Shown: piece after piece, positions 7,004 through 11,240 of the stretch | How positions within the stretch are numbered: position 1 is the first letter of the stretch | Layout: every line of letters starts with the position of its first letter | Source of the DNA: CAG-273 sp963560005 | Lineage (GTDB): Bacteria > Bacillota > Clostridia > TANB77 > CAG-508 | DNA: 11,240 nucleotides | Direction: 5' to 3' | NCBI GenBank assembly: GCA_963560005.1 | Contig: CAUWNG010000062.1 | Span: 1-11,240, forward strand | The notes under the pieces: generated by a model | Told to the model about the DNA's origin: nothing | Databases searched by the model: none | What the model saw: the letters and a program-made list of their open reading frames with translations, nothing else | Position numbers and translations under genes: made by a program

Positions 7004-7170
7004 TCATATTAACATACTTTATATTTTCAGTATCTTTAATTTTTTCATTAGTTAAAACATCACTTTGTTAATTTTCATATACCCACTTGGCTGGTGATAG
7101 TTAATTTTTTATTTGTTTATATGTGTTTGCTCCTAAAATAACTCTGTGTCTATCTTTTCTATAAACTTTT
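7004..7170 (-). pseudogene. Dead partial copy of the dihydrofolate-reductase-like gene
   Basis: This stretch is a direct repeat of 10503-10667, inside the RibD/DHFR-like gene, and covers its residues about 41-96. I count seven substitutions and one 2-base insertion over the 165 shared positions. The insertion shifts frame, and two substitutions create TAA stops where the parent has the codons for E63 (in KNELSP) and L74 (in ENLQS). Neither end of the gene is present. It is an untranslated remnant. The high identity suggests a fairly recent duplication or an incoming second allele that was mostly deleted. Confidence 0.9.
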
Positions 7171-7171
7171 G

Positions 7172-7210
7172 TAAAATCGCCAACTCTTTAATAAAGAATT
7201 GGCGATTTTA
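7172..7210. repeat. Near-perfect 19-bp inverted repeat (hairpin)
   Basis: The arms are TAAAATCGCCAACTCTTTA and its complement with one C:A mismatch on the plus strand, which becomes a G:T pair on the minus strand. The hairpin therefore forms best in leftward transcripts. The GC core (TCGCC/GGCGA) is flanked by A- and T-rich ends, as in a bidirectional terminator, but no long T run follows on either side. It begins one base after the end of the dead gene copy at 7170 and lies 31 bases after the stop of the toxin relic. Confidence 0.7.
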
Positions 7211-7241
7211 GCATCAATTATGTTTTTATTTTTTTACCTTT

Positions 7242-7496
7242 TTAAAAACCTGACTCTCTTGTATTTTGTATGTAAGAAATTACTAATTTGCGATATACTT
7301 CATCATTATGAGATTTAATATGTACTTCCACACAAGAGTATGGATTTTGTTCTAATCTTAAAATGTTTTGTTCTATTTTATCCATTAATCGATTAGCTAC
7401 TACTATTTCCAATAGACTTTCAGATATATATTCATATATTTCTTCTAATTCCTCTTTTGCTATTTCAGTTAATAATTCAAAATAACCTATTTTTAT
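7242..7496 (-). pseudogene. Truncated RelE/ParE-family toxin remnant
   Basis: The minus-strand frame has no start codon at its 5' end; a TGA lies upstream at 7521-7523. It encodes IKIGYFELLTEIAKEELEEI, then YEYISESL, NRLMDKIEQNILRLEQNPYS and EVYRKLVI, and ends at a TAA at 7242-7244 after the unusual tail SYIQNTRESGF. The helical hairpin AKEELEEIYEYI, the NRLMDKIEQNILRLEQNPYS segment and YRKLVI form the core pattern of RelE/ParE toxins. The last strands, which carry key catalytic or gyrase-binding residues, are missing. No antitoxin is adjacent: the upstream gene is the sigma operon's second gene. It is a remnant, distinct in sequence from the relic at 33-177. Confidence 0.72.
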
Positions 7497-7507
7497 ATAA
7501 TTATTTA

Positions 7508-8710
7508 TTATAAGTTCAAATCATTAAGTTTCATACTTGGAATACCAATGTATACATCTTTATTTCCATCTAACTTATGTACTTTGATTATTGAATAATT
7601 TTCATAATTATATTCCATACTTCCGCCATCTTTATACATTTTTGCTTTTATTTTTCCATCTTTTTCATCTTTATTTGCTTTTTGTATTATTCCTTGTATC
7701 GTTATTTTTCCACTCTTTAAAGCATCTTCTAATGGCATTGTTTTATTATCTACGTTTACATTTACTTCATCTAATCCATAAAAATATAAATTATAATCTT
7801 GTTTATCTGAACTTAAATCTTTGTTGTTTAATATTTTCTTTGTTTCTATTTTGTCAGATAGTTTAACTTCTATTTTAAAATCTTCGTAACCATCTGTTGA
7901 TATTTTATCTGTATTAATTTGTGCTGGATATGATTCCATAATATATCCTGTATAATAAATGACAACTTTTCTTCCAATACCATACAAATAATCTATGTGA
8001 TCTGTACCATAATTAATTTTTATCTTGTCTGCTGATTTTCTTTCTATTTCATCTTTGTTTGGCTCTACTATCATGTATGTTGTTGTTTCTTCTAATATTG
8101 TTCCTACGAAACTACTATATTGTGGAGTTACTACATTTTCTAAATCTCCTCCATTAGCTTGTTTGATATTTTCTTTATCTATCGCTTTATATAAAACTGC
8201 TACATTATTAACATTTAAAACCATACTTATTTCATTAGCTTCTAATACATTACAATTTAATAACTCTTTGCAATTAGTTTCTCCATCTAATTGAGGTAAA
8301 TATTCTTCGCCTATGAACATATTTATTTTTCCTATTGATTTGTTTAAATCTCCTGCATAATCAATAAGTACATTAGATTTACCATATAGAACATTATTAA
8401 ATTTAACTAATTTGGTTGTATCTATATCTTTTGCTTTTATTTTTAATTCTTTTAGTCTTACTCTTTCTTCATTAGTTCTTGCTATTTCTTCCACATTACT
8501 ATATATTTTATTATCTAAAATCTTAATTTCAATACCATCTATATAACCGTCCTCTGCACTTTCATCTAATTTATGATATTTAATAATGCTAAACAATAAA
8601 GTCTTATATTCAACTGTTCCTCCATCATTTAATCTGTTTATTTGAATTGGAAACAACAATATTAGCAATAATACAATTATTATTAAAATTACAATATTTT
8701 TCTTTTTCAT
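7508..8710 (-). CDS. Membrane-anchored protein with terminal DGG repeats and a DUF3221-like middle
   Basis: A 400-residue protein. I chose the ATG at 8710 because AGGTGAGG lies just before it; the longer frame from 8758 would overlap the sigma gene and has no such site. A lysine-rich start and one hydrophobic helix at about 5-24 anchor it, with the rest probably outside the membrane. Residues 29-49 and 361-381 are a repeat with the pattern DGG-[TS]-x-E-Y, seven residues, I-I-K-x-HKLD. The middle contains YMIVEPN, ERKSADKI and MESYPAQI, which resembles DUF3221-type proteins (from memory, moderate certainty). It follows the sigma factor by 22 bases. The pairing suggests a sensor, an anti-sigma-like partner or an output of that sigma factor; no biochemical function is known to me. 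Confidence 0.8.
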   Translation of the reverse strand: MKKKNIVILIIIVLLLILLFPIQINRLNDGGTVEYKTLLFSIIKYHKLDESAEDGYIDGIEIKILDNKIYSNVEEIARTNEERVRLKELKIKAKDIDTTKLVKFNNVLYGKSNVLIDYAGDLNKSIGKINMFIGEEYLPQLDGETNCKELLNCNVLEANEISMVLNVNNVAVLYKAIDKENIKQANGGDLENVVTPQYSSFVGTILEETTTYMIVEPNKDEIERKSADKIKINYGTDHIDYLYGIGRKVVIYYTGYIMESYPAQINTDKISTDGYEDFKIEVKLSDKIETKKILNNKDLSSDKQDYNLYFYGLDEVNVNVDNKTMPLEDALKSGKITIQGIIQKANKDEKDGKIKAKMYKDGGSMEYNYENYSIIKVHKLDGNKDVYIGIPSMKLNDLNL

Positions 8711-8732
8711 AACCTCACCTTTTACCTTTCTA

Positions 8733-9608
8733 TTATTTAGATGCTTTTTTCTTCGCATTTAGTTGGTGTTTTGCTAAAAAAATTGAAAAAATTATTGTTA
8801 ATACTAAGAATATAGCAGAAATACTAAACATTCCTATACTTAAATAATTTGTAGTATCTATAATTGGTTGTTCTATTATAGTGTTTTCAAAAGAATCTGT
8901 ATTTTCATTTTCTTGTACTATTTCACTATCTTCTAAATTTTCATTTTCTTTATTTTCTGTTTCAACTTCATTTTTATTGTCGTCAATAATGTTTTGATCT
9001 TCTTTTATAGCTGGTGAGCCTTTTTTCTGTTCTTTTAATGTTATTATTCCAAGTACAAAAGTTATTATAAACATACCTAAATTGCTTAATGCTATTTTTA
9101 ATGTATGAATTGCTTTATAATATCTCCATTTTACAGTATTCGTTGATTCTCCTATCAATTTTCCAATTTCATCAAAAGTTAGATTTGATAATATTTTTAA
9201 TGATACTATTTGTTGTTCTTTAGAATTTAAACTATTTATCAATTTATTATAAGAATCTCTACTTATAAATTGATCTATCTCATTATTTTCATTTTTCAAA
9301 TTATAAATTGTATCTAAATCTATATTATTATCTTTTTTTCTTAAAAATAGCAATGTTTCATTTTTCGTTACTTTATATAGCCATGTTCCTACTTTATCTG
9401 TTGGCAATTTATCTTTTTCTAAAGTATATATTTTTGAAAATACTGTCTGGACTACATCTTCTGAATCTTGTTTGTTCTTTAATATGCTAAATGCAATTCC
9501 ATATACTAATTTATTGTATCTATTATATAATTTTTCAAATGCTATTTTGTTATTATGTTTTATTTCTATAAATAGTTCTTTTAACTCATTTTCATTCACT
9601 TTTCCCAT
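8733..9608 (-). CDS. ECF-type sigma-70 factor with a C-terminal membrane domain
   Basis: A 291-residue protein. Sigma region 2 covers about 15-92 with LYNRYNKLVYGIAF and the core-binding QDSEDVVQTVF at 47-57. Region 4 covers about 122-172 with the helix-turn-helix LTFDEIGKLIGESTNTVKWR at 143-162. Classical ECF factors end soon after; here there is a hydrophobic segment at about 176-191, a very acidic Asn/Glu linker at 196-250, a second hydrophobic helix at about 256-279 and a basic tail KHQLNAKKKASK. Basic flanks suggest a cytoplasmic sigma domain, an outside acidic loop and a cytoplasmic tail. Such membrane-tethered sigma factors may be controlled without a separate anti-sigma, or be released by proteolysis (inference). 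AAAGGA lies about 9 bases before the ATG. It heads an operon with the DGG-repeat protein. Confidence 0.9.
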   Translation of the reverse strand: MGKVNENELKELFIEIKHNNKIAFEKLYNRYNKLVYGIAFSILKNKQDSEDVVQTVFSKIYTLEKDKLPTDKVGTWLYKVTKNETLLFLRKKDNNIDLDTIYNLKNENNEIDQFISRDSYNKLINSLNSKEQQIVSLKILSNLTFDEIGKLIGESTNTVKWRYYKAIHTLKIALSNLGMFIITFVLGIITLKEQKKGSPAIKEDQNIIDDNKNEVETENKENENLEDSEIVQENENTDSFENTIIEQPIIDTTNYLSIGMFSISAIFLVLTIIFSIFLAKHQLNAKKKASK

Positions 9609-9635
9609 ATTAAGTAGTCCTTTCTTTATGTTATA

Positions 9636-9664
9636 GTTATACCATATTTCATAAAAAAAATAAA
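9636..9664 (-). promoter_or_regulatory. Putative promoter of the sigma-factor operon
   Basis: An extended -10 element TGGTATAAC (9636-9644, minus strand) lies 17 bases from a weak -35, TTTATT (9659-9664). Start would be near 9629, about 20 bases before the ATG. It looks like a housekeeping sigma-A promoter; I see no typical ECF -35 AAC motif, so self-activation is not evident. Confidence 0.5.
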
Positions 9665-9682
9665 GAGAGCAGAAATTCTGCC
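9652..9682 (-). terminator. Short hairpin plus T tract after the acetyltransferase-to-93-codon operon
   Basis: The palindrome GCAGA-ATT-TCTGC on the minus strand (9669-9681) is followed by TCTCTTTATTTTTTTT. The stem is only 5 bp, so it is a modest terminator. Its T tract overlaps the proposed -35 of the sigma operon, and it would separate the upstream operon from the sigma operon. Confidence 0.5.
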
Positions 9683-9689
9683 ATCAAAA

Positions 9690-9759
9690 CACAAATTATA
9701 ATTATTGTTAAATGATTTATTCTCCTTTCAATTATTAAATCACATTAATTATAATTGTG
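9690..9759. repeat. Long imperfect AT-rich inverted repeat
   Basis: Outer arms CACAAATTATAATTA (9690-9704) and TAATTATAATTGTG (9746-9759) pair with one bulged base. Inner arms TGATTTA (9713-9719) and TAAATCA (9736-9742) pair perfectly. The loop carries AAAGGAG on the minus strand with no usable start codon after it. It begins 3 bases after the stop of the small membrane-protein gene. It could be an mRNA 3' structure, part of a terminator, or a short mobile repeat. Confidence 0.6.
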
Positions 9760-9762
9760 TTA

Positions 9763-10029
9763 TTACTTTATTGTATCTACAATGACATCTATTGCATTAC
9801 TTACAAAACTTATTTTCCTTTGACTAAATATCTCATCATCATAAGATATTGTACTTTCTTCGAGATTGACAGTATCAACAGGAGTAGAACTAATATTCTC
9901 AATATTTACCTTATAATTTTCTCTATTTGTAACACTATTTTCAATTAATTTATATGTAACAACTATTCCTATAACGATAATAAATAATAAAATTATAACT
10001 TCAATGATTATTTTTTTATTCTTGTCCAT
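9763..10029 (-). CDS. Small one-TM membrane protein of unknown function
   Basis: An 88-residue protein from the ATG at 10029. A TTG at 10044 would add five residues but directly touches the AAAGG motif. The ATG itself has GGAG only one base away and AAAGG 15 bases away, so the start is uncertain. MDKNKK is followed by a strongly hydrophobic helix at about 7-26 (IIIEVIILLFIIVIGIVVTY). The remaining polar part is rich in Asn, Ser, Glu and Ile and contains TVNLEESTISYDDE. The topology suggests a cytoplasmic N-terminus with the tail outside. I recognise no family. It follows the frameshifted small gene by about 20 bases and probably belongs to the acetyltransferase/DHFR-like operon. Confidence 0.6.
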   Translation of the reverse strand: MDKNKKIIIEVIILLFIIVIGIVVTYKLIENSVTNRENYKVNIENISSTPVDTVNLEESTISYDDEIFSQRKISFVSNAIDVIVDTIK

Positions 10030-10048
10030 ACTCCATAAATCCAACCTT

Positions 10049-10235
10049 TCAATTTATAATTTCATAGTAGTGATAACTTACTATTACATAATAAAATTTT
10101 TCAAAAATCCCATCAAATTCCACATCAATAATGTGCATATCATCTAATGTTTGTTCAAGATATGATAATCTGTTTGTCCTTTTCATCAAAAGTAAATATT
10201 GATTTATTTTTTCTAAACTTATCAAATATTCCCAT
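10049..10235 (-). pseudogene. Small gene broken by a one-base frameshift
   Basis: The ATG at 10235 has GAGG five bases upstream and reads MGIFDKFRKNKSIFTFDEKD then KQIIIS, stopping at a TGA at 10155-10157. The overlapping frame continues as SYLEQTLDDMHIIDVEFDG, IFEKFYYVIVSYHYYEIIN to 10049. Joining the two near QIII/SYLEQ by removing one base would give a smooth protein of about 61 residues. The alternative full frame from a TTG at 10252 has no ribosome binding site and a less protein-like first third. The MGIFDKFRKNK start is common in small cytosolic proteins of Firmicutes. The family is unknown. It could be a true mutation, a sequencing error or a recoding site. Confidence 0.6.
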
Positions 10236-10254
10236 AATATCCTCACTTTCAAAT

Positions 10255-10788
10255 TTATCTTTTAGTATATATTCCCATTATTAAACCATTTTCTTCTTTT
10301 ATTTCTTTAAATTCTAGGTTGATTTTTTTATTATTTTCTTCAAACATTCTAACTCCATTACCTAAAATTACTGGAACAGTTGTAATTTGGTATTCATCAA
10401 TTAAATTTTCTTTTACACATTGATTTACCAAATTCGCTCCTCCACATATCCATATATCTTTTCCTTTTTCTTGTTTTAATTTATTTATTAGTTTTTCTAT
10501 ATTCATATTAACATACTTTATATTTTCAGTATCTTTAATTTTTTCATTAGTCAAAACATAACTTTGTAAATTTTCATATACCCACTTATCTGGTGATAGT
10601 TCATTTTTTATTTGTTTATATGTGTTTGCTCCTAAAATAACTGTGTCTATATTTTCTATAAACTTTTCATAGCCATAATCACTAGCATATTCCTTATTAT
10701 TGCCTATAATCCAATCTACACTTCCTTTATTATCTGCAATAAAACCATCTAAACTTTGCGAAATATATAAAATTACTTTTCTTTCCAT
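10255..10788 (-). CDS. RibD C-terminal/dihydrofolate-reductase-like protein (YwjB/YyaP type)
   Basis: A 177-residue NADPH-dependent reductase-fold protein. The family pattern is clear: SLDGFIA at 12-18, DW at 25-26, ILGANTY at 51-57, the nicotinamide-nucleotide-binding GGANL at 116-120, IDE at 130-132 and PVILGNGVRMF at 139-149. This is the RibD C-terminal/DHFR-like branch rather than classical folA. Members reduce pteridine- or pyrimidine-like substrates, but many have no proven role; some give modest antifolate tolerance. AAAGGAG is 11 bases before the ATG. It lies 38 bases after the acetyltransferase and 19 bases before the next small gene, so an operon is likely. A fragment of this gene is repeated in degenerate form at 7004-7170. 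Confidence 0.88.
   Translation of the reverse strand: MERKVILYISQSLDGFIADNKGSVDWIIGNNKEYASDYGYEKFIENIDTVILGANTYKQIKNELSPDKWVYENLQSYVLTNEKIKDTENIKYVNMNIEKLINKLKQEKGKDIWICGGANLVNQCVKENLIDEYQITTVPVILGNGVRMFEENNKKINLEFKEIKEENGLIMGIYTKR
10503..10667. repeat. Parent copy of the direct repeat also present at 7004-7170
   Basis: This is the intact version of the repeat, in coding sequence for residues about 41-96 of the RibD/DHFR-like protein. The other copy lies 3.5 kb to the left in the same orientation. The pair could support homologous recombination that would delete the sigma operon between them. Confidence 0.88.
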
Positions 10789-10826
10789 ATTAATTTTGAC
10801 TCCTTTATAATTTGTAATTTGAGTTT

Positions 10827-11240
10827 CTACTCTTCTAATTTTTTTATAACTTTACAAGGATTTCCAACTGTAACACTATTTGAAGGTATATCTTTATTTA
10901 CAACACTTCCTGCACCTATTACAACATTATCTCCAATAGTTACTCCTGGAAGTACAATAACATTTCCACCAATCCATACATTATTTCCTACTTTTATTGG
11001 TTTTGCATATTCTAATCCTTTATTTCTTCTTTCTGCGTCTAGTGGATGTCCTGCTGTATAGAAACTACAATTTGGTGCAATAAAAACATTATCTCCAAAT
11101 TTAACTTTGTTTCCATCTAATATAATCAAATTATGATTAGCATAAAAATTTTCTCCAATTTCTATATTATATCCATAATCACACATAAAAGGTGGTTCAA
11201 TAGTAAAAATATTTCCTGTCTTTCCAAAAATCTCCTTTAT
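10827..11240 (-). CDS. Maltose/galactoside-type O-acetyltransferase (hexapeptide repeat), 5' end missing
   Basis: The open frame runs off the right edge of the window. The in-frame ATG at 11186 is internal, because 18 more codons (KEIFGKTGNIFTIEPPF) upstream match the family. The visible 137 residues form a left-handed beta helix of acetyl-CoA acetyltransferases. They include the IEIGENFYANHN turn, a catalytic histidine in FYTAGHPLD, then ERRNKGLEYAKPIKVGNNVW and repeating turns such as GVTIGDNVVIGAGSVV, ending PSNSVTVGNPCKVIKKL. Maa/LacA/NodL proteins are about 185-200 residues, so roughly 50 residues are outside the window. They acetylate sugars such as maltose, glucose or galactosides, probably to detoxify non-metabolised sugars. 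It is the first visible gene of the operon running to 9763. Confidence 0.93.
   Translation of the reverse strand: MKEIFGKTGNIFTIEPPFMCDYGYNIEIGENFYANHNLIILDGNKVKFGDNVFIAPNCSFYTAGHPLDAERRNKGLEYAKPIKVGNNVWIGGNVIVLPGVTIGDNVVIGAGSVVNKDIPSNSVTVGNPCKVIKKLEE

Noticed and set aside
8711..8758. A longer N-terminus for the DGG-repeat protein starting at 8758
   Set aside because: It overlaps the end of the sigma gene, its extra 16 residues are not signal-like, and the ATG at 8710 has AGGTGAGG immediately upstream followed by a normal lysine-rich membrane anchor.
10236..10252. The 67-codon frame starting at a TTG at 10252 as the true small gene
   Set aside because: There is no ribosome binding site before the TTG, while the ATG at 10235 in another frame has one; the frameshift explanation fits better.
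1..11240. CRISPR array, tRNA or rRNA genes, or IS element with terminal repeats
   Set aside because: No regularly spaced repeats, cloverleaf-type sequence, rRNA segments or transposase ORF with flanking inverted repeats were seen on either strand.

Overview
The window is very AT-rich (roughly a quarter G+C by eye). Nearly every gene lies on the minus strand behind AGGAGG-type ribosome binding sites. Gene content and codon use point to a low-G+C Firmicute, most likely a clostridial relative. This placement is inference, because no rRNA or other marker gene is present. The window looks like an accessory region: a metal-efflux operon, a wrecked site-specific recombination module, an unusual sigma-factor operon and small enzyme genes, separated by decayed gene fragments.

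Layout from left to right. Positions 1-480 hold the remains of a type II toxin-antitoxin pair. Positions 578-3041 carry a compact cadmium/zinc efflux operon read leftward: a CadC-type repressor, a free-standing HMA metal-binding protein and a CadA/ZntA-type P1B ATPase that lacks its own HMA domain. A consensus promoter sits at 3111-3140. One palindromic operator lies inside its spacer and a second just downstream, so repression by the metal sensor can be read directly from the DNA. A terminator at 3161-3211 insulates the operon.

Positions 3213-3505 are non-coding or weakly coding and richer in G+C. They contain hairpins and a short plus-strand reading frame with a very good ribosome binding site. 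Positions 3465-6334 hold two adjacent large serine recombinase genes and a small upstream gene. Both recombinases are broken by an internal deletion plus a change of frame, in different parts of the protein. Positions 6410-7496 contain a GNAT acetyltransferase, a very small possible ORF, a 167-bp dead copy of part of the dihydrofolate-reductase-like gene found at 10255-10788, a long hairpin and a truncated RelE/ParE toxin relic.

Positions 7508-9608 form a two-gene operon: an ECF-type sigma factor with two C-terminal membrane segments, followed by a membrane-anchored protein whose first and last domains share a 21-residue repeat. It has its own putative promoter. Positions 9763-11240 look like a leftward operon: a truncated sugar O-acetyltransferase, a RibD/dihydrofolate-reductase-like protein, a frameshifted small gene and a one-TM small protein, ending in hairpins upstream of the sigma operon.

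The most interesting intact system is the membrane-tethered sigma factor with its repeat-containing partner. The most informative DNA-level signals are the doubly operated cad promoter, the partial gene duplication and the reciprocal damage in the two recombinases.
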